Source: Symbiodinium kawagutii
Taxonomy: Eukaryota > Sar > Dinophyceae > Suessiales > Symbiodiniaceae
Direction: 5' to 3'
DNA: 64,000 nt
NCBI GenBank assembly: GCA_009767595.1
Contig: VSDK01023953.1
Location: 169,230-233,229, forward strand
Part shown: positions 20,622 to 32,177 of the stretch, piece by piece
Layout of the letters: each line of letters starts with the position of its first letter
Numbering within the stretch: the first letter of the stretch is position 1
Notes under the pieces: generated by a model
Database searches by the model: none
The model's input: the letters and a program-made list of their open reading frames with translations, nothing else
Told to the model about the DNA's origin: nothing
Made by a program: the position numbers and the translations under genes

Positions 20622-21375
20622 GCTTGCTAGAACAAAACGAAAGTTTGCTAAAGAAGATCACTTGCTTCGACTTGAAAGACTTGGAGAAGATTTGGCTTGT
20701 TTCGGAGCCGGTTGATGAGACAAAACCATTGTACTCTTGCCACAACTCCATCCACTCCAGCATCGAGATTGATTTCATGGACATTGTGGAGCAGATTCAT
20801 CCTGATGTAAGATCTGGCACCGCCGGCAGCGTAGATGCGTGCATCGGAATTTACCGCAAGCCTTGTTTGGCAGACGCAAAGGAGATCGTGAATTTCTTTT
20901 TGAATGGCGTTCGGGGAGAATGTGAGTTTAAAGGAAAGTGCCTTGAAATCATGGAGCGCAGTCCGTTCAGGGCAGTTGGGCTTCCACGTGCTTTGAAAGG
21001 CTCTGGAAAGTTCTACTACGAGGTCGAGCTGTCGGGCTATTCCTACAAATCTTGGGGAATCATTGGATGGGCAACGGAGAGCTTCACCAGATTTGAAGAG
21101 GGGCACTTTATGGGCTACGAGCTTCGTTATGGAACATGGGCCACAGATCCAGAGTCAATCGAGGTGCCCTTTTTCGATTCTTCGCAATCCACCGTATGGT
21201 GGGATGATGCAGATGTCTTTTGGTCTCGTCCTACGGTCTTCGGACTTGCTGTCGACATTGACAAACGCAAGGCAACCATCACCCAGGATGGTGTGACAAA
21301 GTTCGAGCGAAAATTGAACTTCCCACCTGGAAAGCGCATCTTTCCGATCCTTCACACAGCGCACAGACCTAGAAG
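20622..21375 (+). CDS. SPRY-domain protein exon
   Basis: The open frame runs to 21577, but the domain and coding character end around 21360-21380, where T-rich intron-like DNA begins. The exon probably starts after TCCTAAG at about 20621; the first codon in the frame (20624) is TTG, so this is not the gene start. The first ~115 residues are a helical region of unknown type (KKITCFDLKDLEKIWLVS onward). Residues about 127-245 form a SPRY domain: GSGKFYYEVELSGYSYKSWG, IIGWATESF, VFGLAVDIDKRKATITQDG, and a FPPGKRIFPIL end. SPRY domains bind proteins or peptides and are frequent in dinoflagellate and other protist proteins. The full gene must extend in both directions. Confidence 0.75.
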
Positions 21376-22231
21376 CTCCGCAGCAACAGTTTTCTTCTTT
21401 TCATTCTGTCCGTGTTCTTTCTATACTGTCAATTTTATGTCTTTCTCTGCCAGGGTGTCATGCAATATAATCATTGCCTCATCATTCAGGCATCGGCTTC
21501 TGAGAACACCGTTGGCAGATCTGACTCCTCCCCACTGCGTCCCAAACTCTTCATGGAGGAAAGAATTGACTGTGTAGACTAATATACTGATGTCATTTAA
21601 TTTCATATTTATTTCATATAATTGATGGATGATAGAAATATGGAATCTTTGGAACCGATATGCATGATATGCAACTCCAAACGGATGGCAATGGAAAGCG
21701 CCTGAAAAATGTGAAAAGCTGAAAGTTCTCAGGAATAAAACTCAGAAGAAGTGATTGGATGTTTGCCGAGAACGAGAACTTGAACTTCTCTGAGTACAAC
21801 TCTTGGGTGGACACCTTGGAATCGATACTCGGTACAACAGCCTCAGAACAGAGGGTACACAGCTGAGGAGCGTCTGACCTCGTCCACCGCCGTATAGGGT
21901 GATATTATGCAGTGCTTTGACCACGTAAATTGACAAGATTTGATAATTATCAGACATCTCTCAATGTCCATAAACCAGGGCTGGGAACGTCTGATCTTTT
22001 TCAGGTTTCCTTTTTGGTCGACTTCAAGACAGTGTCACTCTGTTCTTGTGAATGCTGCATCTTTGAGCAAAACATGAGAAGCAACAGGAAAATACAACGA
22101 ACAACTGAACACACAATAAGACTTGCTTAAACTTGGCTTGAAGATGCTTCAGAATGCTCGTAGAACCTCAGAAATTTTTGGTTTGACAAGCACATTGGGT
22201 AACAGCTTGTAGTCTTGCACATCCCAGCACT

Positions 22232-22420
22232 GTGCTGAGGGACCACAAGCTCTTGGTCTGGTTCAAAGATGTCAAAGTGGATGCGAGGAGCCACCCGTGG
22301 AAGCTTGAGCTTCGGATAGAGTTTCCTTCCCACGACCGCTTCAAGAACTTCAGAGCAAAGTCGCTACTCTCCACCGTGATTGGCATCTCGGCGGGAAGTA
22401 TTGATCGAATCATATCGTAG
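22232..22420 (+). CDS. Candidate coding patch, strand uncertain
   Basis: On plus the frame reads LRDHKLLVWFKDVKVDARS, HPWKLELRIEFPSHDRFKN, FRAKSLLSTVIGISAG and stops. On minus, about 22170-22350, another frame reads VVGRKLYPKLKLPRVAPRIH, FDIFEPDQELVVPQHSAG. Both look protein-like; the minus frame has the more conserved feel. No family recognised. Confidence 0.35.
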   Translation: MLRDHKLLVWFKDVKVDARSHPWKLELRIEFPSHDRFKNFRAKSLLSTVIGISAGSIDRIIS

Positions 22421-22610
22421 ATATAAAATTCTGGTATGTGCAGCTTTTCGTGTTTTTTCGTTTTGCAAACACTAGCTTTACATCCTTTGCCTGAGGGGTA
22501 TGCATTCGTAATCAGGAATGTGCAAATCCGCATGGAGGGAAAACGTTGAAGATCTTCAGTATAAAATCCAGAAAGACAGCCACTATTGTCGTGTCCAAGG
22601 CCAAGCGAAG

Positions 22611-22721
22611 ACTTTCCCAGAGAAGATGATTGAACTTCTTCTCAGTCGGGGCTGTCGTCTAAGTCACGAGACTCTGATTACATCACTTCGATGCGGTACA
22701 GCGGTTGAGGCCTCGAGAAAA
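22611..22721 (+). CDS. Candidate exon with ankyrin-like repeat
   Basis: The frame reads TFPEKMIELLLSRGCRLSH, ETLITSLRCGTAVEASRK, then a GT donor (GAAAA|GTGCAT). The IELLLSRG...ETLI.ALR-like pattern resembles an ankyrin repeat. It is about 1.2 kb downstream of the SPRY exon on the same strand. Confidence 0.45.
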
Positions 22722-22940
22722 GTGCATCCAACAAGTTCTAGAGAGGAGTTGACAAGAAGTCAGATAAAGTGCCAAAACAATTACCACAAGGGGAACTTTT
22801 TGACTCCTAGACTGTAAGACAGCCTTGACAGTTGACAGACTCATGATTTCATTCATGATTTCTATTGAAAGATTTCTATTGAAATTCCATTCCACATATT
22901 CCACACCTCTCAAAAAGGCCTTGCTGACAGTTTTGCAGGC

Positions 22941-23031
22941 CTTGCGAAGACATGGCATGTCCATGGTCATGGACCTGCAGGCAGCTCTGAGGGAACTTTT
23001 GATGCTTCAAACCAGTTCGGGCTTTGGTTAG
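22941..23031 (+). CDS. Candidate terminal exon
   Basis: After TTTTGCAG the frame reads LRRHGMSMVMDLQAALRELL, MLQTSSGFG and stops at TAG. Helical and protein-like. Possibly the end of the SPRY/ankyrin gene. Confidence 0.35.
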
Positions 23032-24023
23032 GAGTGCAAGATACTGCAAGTGCATGCAAGTGCATTGCTAATGTCGACATGATTTTTTGATGCTTCGATT
23101 AAGAAACATTGGGGCATTGCATGCTGAAGGTTTGGAAGCCGTGGATCTTTGGCGCATTCTTGATGTATCTTCAACGACACCCGGCTGAATCATTGTCGGC
23201 GGTTGGCTGCTCCCAGATTCTTGTCGGTTATGTACCCTGCAGGACAAAGAACCCTCAATTTAGCATGCTGACGTGGTCGATGATTTGGAGATATGAGGAA
23301 TACCACTGTGAATGGTGGTGGTCTTCCAGTGGTGTTTTAGTTTCAGTGGTGGTGTTTTGTCAGTGGTGTCATGGTGGAATTTTTGGCAGTAGTGCTTTAG
23401 TGGGTCTGATTCGGCCTGGTGTTTGGGAGGTATTTTGGTGGTGCTGGTGTTTGTGTTTGGTGTGTTCGTGGTGGACTTTAACCACAAGATGAACACCACA
23501 AGATTACAAACAGGAAAACAAAGGACCAGAAGCATGCGCACAGGAACGAGAACCGTACCTCAAAATCATGCGACAGAACCAAGAAACATACCAGAAACAT
23601 ACCGGCAGCAAGAAGAACCAGACCAGCAGCATAGAGACAGGGGCAAGAAGCATACCAGAAACATATCAGAGGCACACAGACAGCAGCATGACGATGGGGC
23701 ACCATTTTTTTGTGTCAAAAATTAGAATCCCTGACATGCAGGCTTCATCCAGAAAGGTATCTCTGGAAGGAGAGAAGGCCCACACACTTGCGCTCATAGC
23801 CACAACGAACATACGTACACAGACGAATGTGCTCAACCGCAGAGGGACGCCTGCTTGCGCATCCGCTTGCGCATCCGCTTGCGCCCAAACGGGCATCTGC
23901 AGCCTCCATGGGCCAAGGTGTGCGCAATGATGACGATCTACAACTTGTTTGCGAGATGTTTTCAAAACTTGGAACCTCTCTGACGAAATTGGGCGGAGCG
24001 TACATTCATGTGAGGGATTCCAG
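23032..24023. other. Intron-like stretch with GTGGTG and ACATACCAGAA repeats
   Basis: Contains a GTGGT-rich tract (23316-23480) and imperfect repeats with GAAACATACCAGAAACATAC (23575-23700). A 200-codon open frame on minus (23666-24268) is judged a shadow of the exon at 24024. Confidence 0.5.
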
Positions 24024-24223
24024 AGATGATGCTGCTCATTTGCAACCAGGGGCCAACATTTGGAGCAGCAGACGCCCCCAAAGGCGGCATCAATTTTTCG
24101 CATTGGAAAGTGCCTCAGGTTGCAGAGGACCACCTGGTAGAGGGAGTCTACGTGAGGCGCGTTTGCATGCGGCGCGCTGGTGCGACGAAACACATAAAAC
24201 ACTTCACCTCTGAGATCTCTCAG
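24024..24223 (+). CDS. Exon of an unknown protein
   Basis: After GATTCCAG (ending 24023) the frame reads MMLLICNQGPTFGAADAPKG, GINFSHWKVPQVAEDHLVEG, VYVRRVCMRRAGATKHIKH, FTSEISQ. Clean acceptor and protein-like composition throughout. The 3' border is near CTCTCAG. Family not recognised. Confidence 0.6.
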
Positions 24224-24530
24224 ATTTTGGAAAACTTTTGCTTGTGTCAAACGGACAAACATTGCCAAACAACCACGAGTTGGGAAGCCAGTTGTATACC
24301 CACCGCGCAGTTTCGTGCATCATTGGTGCCGCTGTTGGGTTTGGGCGAGATGGGGGTGAAGGTGTGATGATGATGCCAGCGACGGGAGGCTGGAAAGCGA
24401 ATGGCGAGACACAGATAGACACAGCATGTTGGTTTTGATTTCTATTTTCCACCACCTAAGAAACATATGAGGCTCGGTTAGCCAGGACACCCCTAGCACG
24501 TTGGCCGTTTTGCTCTTGCTGTTTGGACAG

Positions 24531-24735
24531 GCGTGTGTATCTGAACCTTTGTCGATCTGACCAGTACATCCTCTATGACCAGGCTGATTCTGATCCAATG
24601 TGGAAAGTGGGGTTGACCTCCGAATTCCTGGAGGGGGGCGAGCCGCCATGGTATTTCAAGACAAGTGATTTGAGCAAGAAACTTCGCGAGGCCTGGGCTG
24701 GATTTTTTTCGGCACGGTTTTGCTACGGTTTGTAA
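24531..24735 (+). CDS. Exon of an unknown protein
   Basis: After TTTGGACAG the frame reads RVYLNLCRSDQYILYDQ, ADSDPMWKVGLTSEFLEGG, EPPWYFKTSDLSKKLREAW. It probably ends before the T-run at 24703-24710 or at the TAA at 24733. Likely the same transcript as 24024-24223. Confidence 0.55.
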
Positions 24736-25398
24736 GTCATGTCATGTGATGTGTTAATGATTGGCTTGAAGTGCAATGTCAAGCAGCAACTACCATATCT
24801 ACCATGAGTCAATGCTTGAAGCAATGCTAGAGACACCTCTTTGCAAAAATATAGCTACTGATCCTCTGTAATCCTGGCATATTTTTTTGCATTCGGCTTC
24901 AGGTTGTTGCTGGCAAGGAAATAACACCTGCAGAGCGCACAACACCACGGATCACACAAATATCAAAGGGAAGTGTGGCAAGGCAAGGCTGGATTCAGCT
25001 CGTTTGCACAGATTCAAACTGATTAAAATTACATTCAACTTCTTTAAGAAAGCCTTTGCGACTTTGCAACGAATTTTGCTGCTGATCAGGTCGACAAACA
25101 GAAAAGAAACAGCAAGGTCAGTTTCAAGGCCACTTCAAGACTTTGGTGCATGGGTGACGGCGAAGAGTTACAGAATGGGATGCTTGGATCTTGCTTTGCG
25201 CTGTTACAGCTGTGTTATTGCTGATTCATGAGCTGACTTTCTCGCTTGTGTTTCCACGTGAGAAGACGTCCGTAGAGAAAGTCAATCTTTTTGCATCAAC
25301 ACTCCTAGGAACACACCTTAAAACTCTCTTTGAGGCTTCTAGTGAACGTGACCCTAGGGATTTCTTCGGCATTTGGGTTCAGGGATTCCCATTGCTGA

Positions 25399-25569
25399 GA
25401 TCTTGGGGAGTCGGACCGCTTGAAAGAGCTGCAAAAGCTTCTGGAGATACCGCAGAAGAACATGGACATCTTCCACAACTTTTATGCAAAGGAAAAGAAA
25501 ATGGAGGATGAAGAAACCGAGCAGCAAGAACAAGCTGAAGCCCATTGGGAGGATGAAGAGGCGCAGTGA
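25399..25569 (+). CDS. Terminal exon, acidic C-terminus
   Basis: The frame reads GESDRLKELQKLLEIPQKN, MDIFHNFYAKEKKMEDEETE, QQEQAEAHWEDEEAQ and stops at TGA. Highly charged, typical of a C-terminal tail. Probably the 3' end of the gene including the exons at 24.0 and 24.5 kb. Confidence 0.55.
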   Translation, partial: DLGESDRLKELQKLLEIPQKNMDIFHNFYAKEKKMEDEETEQQEQAEAHWEDEEAQ

Positions 25570-26457
25570 AATGCACAGTTTGAATTAGTTGGTAGTCTGA
25601 ACCAGCACTTTCACGAGTGTAATCATGGATTAAAACAGATTATATGAAATGTGTTCAAATGTCCAAAATGTGTTTGATGAATTTCCTTGTTGTTTTCTGG
25701 CCGTCAATTCTTGATCCGAAGTTGTCGTGACATTGTAGATTGCAAATGGTTTCCATGTGTGGAGTGTGGACATCATGTTTTGGTGTTGTGGGATATGTTT
25801 CTTTTCTCCTGACATGTATTGATAACATCTACAAAACTGATTTGTGGGCAACTTCTTTGTGGCTGAGGAACGCATTTGTTCTTTGCCTAGTACATTCCAC
25901 AAAACCAAGCCCCAGGTTTAAAGACTCTGACGGCATACGACATGAAGAATTGCAGCATAGACATGCCAATGATGATGTGGGACTGTACTGATGATGCAGG
26001 CAGCTTTGGGTCCTCCTAGAGAAGAAGAAGACGAACAAAAAACCGCACAGTGCCAAGCTTACCGAAGCTTGCCCAATGCTGTGCACTGACTTTTCTAGGT
26101 GGAGTTGGCAGAGAGATTCTGTGATTGAAGAAAGGTGACACAGAAAATAGGCATAGTTTATAGCTATAGGCTAAAGATAGTTTTAGGATGCGTCAGGCTG
26201 TTTCACCAATAAAGCATTGACATTGTGAATTGTGAAGATTAGCATTTCTGGCCAAAGACTTGCGCAGAAGCTTCCACTTGAAATCCTGTTCAGATTCGCC
26301 ATCCTTGTGGACACCGCAGATATCTACCTAAGACACGCAAGCACACTGGCATGGATTCAAAGCAAATCATTCATGTACACCTGTGCTAATGAAATGGTTT
26401 CGCAGCTTCTTGCGTTTGGTAAACAGAATCTAGATGAGGATCATTTTCATCACCAGA

Positions 26458-26655
26458 ATGTCAGGAGAGCAGGGCCAACAAGGTGATGATTATATTGACT
26501 CGTCTAGCACCGGTGTCCATCTTGAAGAAGTCCATGCGTCGGTGCCGGTGGAGGACAATCCAATGGCCCGCCGGGCTGCTGAGACGTTGAAAGAAATAGC
26601 AATGGGAACAGATGATGACAATGTGACGGCCATCGAGGCCGTAGGATTGAATTAA
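26458..26655 (+). CDS. Small acidic ORF or terminal exon
   Basis: From ATG to TAA, 65 residues: MSGEQGQQGDDYIDSSSTG, VHLEEVHASVPVEDNPMARR, AAETLKEIAMGTDDDNVTA, IEAVGLN. Soluble and acidic. The upstream bases (TCACCAGA) also allow a splice acceptor, so this may be a last exon. Not recognised. Confidence 0.45.
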   Translation: MSGEQGQQGDDYIDSSSTGVHLEEVHASVPVEDNPMARRAAETLKEIAMGTDDDNVTAIEAVGLN

Positions 26656-26681
26656 AGTCAGCTTCAGCCACGTTCCGCCTT

Positions 26682-27060
26682 TGCATCTCCAATTTTGGAT
26701 ATTTTGGGTTGTCGTGCTGTCGTGCTCATCAGATTCTTCTCCTGCGGCTGTGCATCATTGTGCATCTTCAATCTGTTGGCTGCCCATGCTTTGGAGATTC
26801 ATCTCTGTTGCCTTTGCATCTCCAGTTTTTGGTTGCCCTCAGGAGATTCATCTCTTCCTGTGCATCTCCAGTTGAAGATTCCTCTCTTCCGCCTTTGCAT
26901 CTCTAATGATTTATTGCCTTGCTTTCGAGATTCCTCTTTTGGGGCTTTGCATCTTTAATTTTTGTTGCCTTGCTTTTGAGTTTTCTCTTTCCCCTTTGCC
27001 TCTCAGAAATTCATTGCTTTTCTTTGGAGATTCCTCTTGCACCCTCGTGCTTATCTCTCT
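26682..27060. repeat. Degenerate ~65-bp tandem repeat
   Basis: About six diverged units, each with TTTGCATCTCCA...TTGCCTT...GGAGATTC(A/C)TCTCTT. Units drift in length and sequence. Short plus-strand frames through it repeat LCISS/RFISS-like words and are probably not coding. Confidence 0.8.
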
Positions 27061-27209
27061 TTTCCAGGGTAGAATTTTTTTGGGGTAGGAACGCGACAGT
27101 GAGATACAGTGAGAAAAATTGTGGAAGAACACGGTGAAGAAAAAAACTTTCATTCGTAGTGAAGTCCTATGACTTTCCTATGACTTTCCTGTTGCCAGTG
27201 CTGTTGTAT

Positions 27210-27315
27210 CTCCAGGCCATGCAGGACCAGCAGGCCTGGGAGGAGTGATGCCGCAGGTGCTTGGTGAAAGCGAAGAAAAACTTTTGAATCTCGAAGATTC
27301 TCGAAGCAAATGTGT
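27210..27315 (+). CDS. Candidate exon
   Basis: After TATCTCCAG the frame reads GHAGPAGLGGVMPQVLGES, EEKLLNLEDSRSKCV. It continues open to 27481, but the later part looks intronic. Not recognised. Confidence 0.35.
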
Positions 27316-28606
27316 AAATAGAATATATGTAGATTGCTTGCTACAAAATGGTGGTGATGCAATGTTGTGTATAGTCTTCAGCTCTGTAATATGCAGAGAT
27401 TATATTTCGAAATTCCTTTCGAATCGAACGAACTTGCATGTGGGTCAAGATCTTGCAACCAAAAACGGAAGGAAAAGATGAACCATAAAAAGACCATGCC
27501 ATGATTTCCTATAAATTCGGTGGATCTGAATTTTGACCCACTGCGAGATTGCGCATCGATATTTCCGAAGGATTGCTTGTGGAATCGGATCCTGATCAGT
27601 TCTGCATGGCCTTAAAGGTGTTAGACCTGTGATTACCGATCCCGGCTCGGCAGAACAAAGTCTTGTGCCGACATTGTGCATACGTTTTGCTAACTCTCAA
27701 CCGCACACGATTGCAGGACAATCCAAAGAGAAGCGTGTGATAAAACAGGTCGACTGATCGACTTCATCGAGCAGTTTTTGGTCCCTGTGGCCATCTGTGG
27801 TGTCGATGTTGTGAAAAATGGTTGATGCTGCGTTGCGGAGATCTTGGCACGGAAATGAGAACCGAAGCTTCTTCGCATTTTGTGTCAGCCATTGGCTAAT
27901 GGCTGCAGTATGATTCAATGAGTGAATTGGTCCGGGAATGTGAGCTCCCGAAATATGAAGCATAGAAGAGCCTACTGCACAACGTACCGAACACATCCGA
28001 ACACCAAGTCCTACCAAGACTACGACAATCTGTTTCCAGCAGATTAGACGCACAAATTCTCTTCGGTATTTTGATTTTTGATAACATAGTGATTGTATTA
28101 TAATTATGTAATTATGATTAATTATGTACAATATGTCCACAATATAATACGCTACGATAGATTAGGAAACAATGCAAACAGTCAACAGCTGCAGTCACGC
28201 AAAGTTCGAAAAGGCCACCATAGAACCGAAAGAACATGGAAGTTCTTGCAGCTGACCTTTAAGCGACAGTGGCTTTCAATTTTGTGCAGGTTCGTACAGA
28301 CTTAAGGTATGTTAAGATCAACGTTTCAGGAAATACCATGAGCACTTGCGAGCTGTAAGTCGCATGTTTTCATCGCGCTTTGGCTGAACATGTCTTGGTA
28401 ACGCGGATGTTTCGAGCCAAGGCCAGGACCAGTTTGCACATCTTCTTGCACATTTTGCAAAGAAGTCTACTTGCACCGTCTCCATGAGGCTTTGGCCATC
28501 CTGAGCTTCGTAGCCGCAAACCTAGCTTTTTCACGCAGAATGACGATGAATGAAGTTCATGATGTAAAGAGATCCGGAAATCATCCTATACATCATGACC
28601 ACATCT
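27316..28606. other. No gene recognised
   Basis: AT-rich tract around 28090-28160; otherwise mixed intron-like DNA with short ORFs on both strands. Confidence 0.45.
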
Positions 28607-28666
28607 CAACAAAATCCAACAAAATCCAACAAATCCAACAAAATCCAACAAAATCCAACAAATTAC
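28607..28666. repeat. AAAATCCAAC 10-bp tandem repeat
   Basis: Five to six copies of CAACAAAATC, with one copy shortened to 8 bp. Confidence 0.85.
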
Positions 28667-28939
28667 ATGAACTTCACAACTCTTCACAACTTCAGCCATC
28701 TTCTCAGGTGGCAGCCCAGGGCTTGCAGAACTACACAGTCTGGGCCTGGGCGCAGCTTGAGGCATCACTTAGTTCAGCCCTGCAGCCCTGGCAGCCCTGG
28801 CAGCCCTCCCTCCCTGCGACCATGAGGCTGCATCACTTCCCGATCGCATTGGGGAGCCTTGCTTGGAGGAGACAAATGTTCCACTGACAGGATAGGAACA
28901 TGATGGAAAGTGATGGAAAGTGATGGAAAATGTGAGTAA

Positions 28940-28985
28940 GATGGCACATGATGACACATGATGGCACATGATGGCACATGATGGC
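28940..28985. repeat. ATGGCACATG 10-bp tandem repeat
   Basis: Four and a half copies of GATGGCACAT, with one G-to-A variant. Confidence 0.85.
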
Positions 28986-31900
28986 CCGAGTTGGCGCTCT
29001 GGACATGCAAAATATGTGTCCGATTTGATTGTTCAATGTCTGACCCAGATTCCTGGTGCCTGGTCGGACCAAACCATTGATGTAGAATCCGAGATGGACA
29101 CCTGCAACGGAGATTGTTCCTGCAATGAAGGTTTGAAAATGGTTGAAACATGATAAACATGTTGAAACCGTCAGCTTTGACCTCGCCCTGGGGACGCTCC
29201 TGGCAGAGTTGCAGTGTATATCCACGGTACGAAAAAGATCCAAAAAGTTTGAATCTCATCGAAGGTCTTCTCGTTCCGACATGAAATGGCCATCCACAGC
29301 TGTTTTCCGCGGCTGGTGCGGCTGGCTCTTGACGTGGTATCTCGCAGGCATGCGGCAGTGGAGGTTGGTGTGCCTGGTGTGGCATTCGAAAGGCAGGCCT
29401 CACGAGTTCATTTGATGAGACTCTCACAGCAACAAATCCACGTTGAACATCAATGAACCCAGTGACCAGGGCGGTTCCATCGTCGTATTGATGTTGTCCC
29501 CGATCTAAAGTACGTTAAACAAATAGAAACACATACGACAATAACCATAGGAATAACCATAGGAATATATAATTGAGAAATAACGTGTCTTTTTTTCCAG
29601 CACATGATGGGATGTGATATGATGTGATACGATGTGATGATGGTGTTAAAGCTCGGAGATCGCTTAAAAGCATGATGCCAAGTGCAAGCATTCCGCAGGC
29701 CTGCTGCCAGGCTGGCAACGGAGCCAAGGAGCGGAGCAGTTGAAGCACGGGCTGAAGCACATGATGACCCGCTTTGAGACACACATCGAGCATGTTTTGA
29801 AGCATCATTTGATCATGTTTGAAGATTCTGTGCCTCCCAGCTTCCACTTTTATCATTGCTTTTGGATCCATTTAGACTATATATATATATGTATATATAT
29901 ACATATATATGAAGAAACCATATGTTGCAAATGTTCGTTGCTTGGTGATCAAGTCATTGTCAATTGTGGGGTCCAATCGCAAAGTGTTTGCGCAATGAAA
30001 CAATTGCCCATCATTGCGTACTGCATCAAGACGCATCAAGAAATCATTAAGTCATTACGAACTGAAATGCTCGGCACAGCAAAAATGAAGCACTGAACAC
30101 ATCTTAAAATTCCATCCTTGACAAAATTTCATCAATTCTATTGATGTCTAAACTCAATCTGTTAGAGTACTCAACAAATATGTCCATACTTTTTTAAAAC
30201 CGCTTCAATGTGACTCGAAACTATGCCAGCTGCAGGAATGTGTGGGCGCCGAAGATGTCTCCATTTCAGGGTATCGATGCGCCATGCCATCGCCGAAGGC
30301 GGTGATGGGTGGAAGTTGTATTGCTGTGTTAGTGTCGATACCTCTTTCTATGTCTACCTTCGTTGCTGAGAAACATTTTACTTTAGTTGCCATTTGATCC
30401 TTTTGGTTGGTAGGAGAACACTCTGTAGATGTAAGTGGAGAACACGTTGTTGAAATTGTTGAAATACACGACTGATCAACTACGAACCTGTACGTTGTGG
30501 TCCCGCGGGTCATTAGGATCAGCTGTTCTGATGGCATCGTTCAACAGTGGTGTCTGGAATTTCAGACCTTAGCTTGCAACTTGGCTTCTTCCCACATCTT
30601 CCCACCTTGAAGCCATGAACTGGTCTCCAAACCAGCAGCAACTGCATGATGCTTGGCACTGCCATGGAAAACCTCCCTTCACCCTCTAGGAGTCGCCTGT
30701 CGCAATGCCAAACAAGATGTCGCACCCAACAATGCCATGGCTGAGAGGAAACCAACTCTTTGCGTTCTCGTTGCACAAAGTGTTCTTTGCTCATAATTTG
30801 ATAAGGTGTTCGGCAACTAAGTTGTTCGGTAAACTGTAGTTTTGTAATTTCCAGGTTCAGTAGGAAGCAGGACTTGCATGGACCTTGCATGGACTCGCTT
30901 TTTACTTTGTTGGCGTCCGTGGTGACCTTAGAAGACACAGTGCATGTGATGTGATTCACCAGCTGATTGTTTTTTTGCCGCGCCTCACAAGACGCACCTC
31001 TTACCGTCAGCTTCGAACAGGTCTGACTAAGAACATATCCTATATATGTATATATTCATATTATCAATATATATGTATATATATATACATATCATCAATA
31101 ACAAACCGCCAAACTTTCAACAAAACGAGGAAAGCAGCTTTGGTTTCGACATGGTTCTACTTTTGTGCAGTTTCGAAGTTCCCAAACAGTTTGGATGTTC
31201 TTCACGCCTTGCCTAGATTGAAGCTGAAGTGGTGCTAGTTTTCGTCGACGTCCTGCTTGGTGGGCAGACATGGGATCTCACACTGCAGTTGTGAAGGCAT
31301 TAGAGACCTTGCGCGTAGTTGGAGCCTCAAGCTGCTGTATTTGCAGCCCCTTCCCATCCCTTCCCCATTGCCGATTGTTTCTCCAATGATTTCTTCAGCT
31401 TGCCCAGGCTCTGTAATTTCTGAAGGCCAATTTTAGTCTTTTAAATGCAAGTTGCCATGTAAAATGTATACATTTTCTTTCAGTCATCAGGAAATGTTGG
31501 AATATCTGTGAATATTTCAATTTTCCTAATATGTTTTCTTGCTTTCTAATATTTCCTAGTAGTTGATTTTCTTCCTTTGTTCCTTTTTATGTTTCCTAGG
31601 TGAACTTCGAGTTCGACGTCACGGGGCTGTTCTACGCAGCTATCCGTGCGTTTTTCGGCCTTGTTTTGCAATCATTGGAGGTGGCAAGATCTATGGATTA
31701 AGTATGATTAAATGGCACTTAATGAAACTGAATTAAATTAGCTAAACTAAAGTAAATAGTTATATGATATTAGTATGATATTAGATGAATCAAGTTTAGT
31801 ATTTCACTTTTTGAGCACTTTTCATTTCTGAAACAGTTCAGCTGTGAACTCGAAAAAAAAGGACACCTCTGATGTGTGATGGGAAGAGGTCCATATGGGG

Positions 31901-32027
31901 CTCACAGCAAGCAACCTGGACCTTTTCTGGCTCATGGTTAACCACCCATCAACCAGTGTGAACTAATTAGCCACATGCTGATCATGTAATGATACTGCTG
32001 TAACACAATGCAACTTGTTCAAGGCAG
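28986..32027. other. No gene recognised
   Basis: Contains TA-rich microsatellites (29878-29911, 31037-31090) and short ORFs without domain signal. Acceptor-like CAG motifs occur, so undetected exons are possible. Confidence 0.4.
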
Positions 32028-32177
32028 AAGAAACGTGAAGATGCAGTATCATCTATGAGTGAAACATCTGAAGAAACTGTCTCAAGCATTCTACAGCGGG
32101 TGTCCTCCCACCATAGAACCAGAGGGCATTTGGCCAGGAAACCGGATTTGAGACACGACATCGAAGAAAAGATCAAG
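32028..32177 (+). CDS. Exon of an unknown protein
   Basis: Acceptor AAGGCAG, then in frame KKREDAVSSMSETSEETV, SSILQRVSSHHRTRGHLAR, KPDLRHDIEEKIK, then donor AAG|GTGCGC. Exactly 50 codons, phase 0 at both ends, with an in-frame stop shortly upstream. Basic and acidic alternation suggests a regulatory or nuclear protein. Not recognised. Confidence 0.6.

Noticed and set aside
23666-24268. 200-codon minus-strand ORF
   Set aside because: It covers the well-supported plus exon at 24024-24223 and low-complexity DNA, and its translation shows no domain.
28774-29427. 217-codon minus-strand ORF
   Set aside because: It spans the ATGGCACATG tandem repeat and reads as repeated H/P/S/C-rich sequence without a domain.
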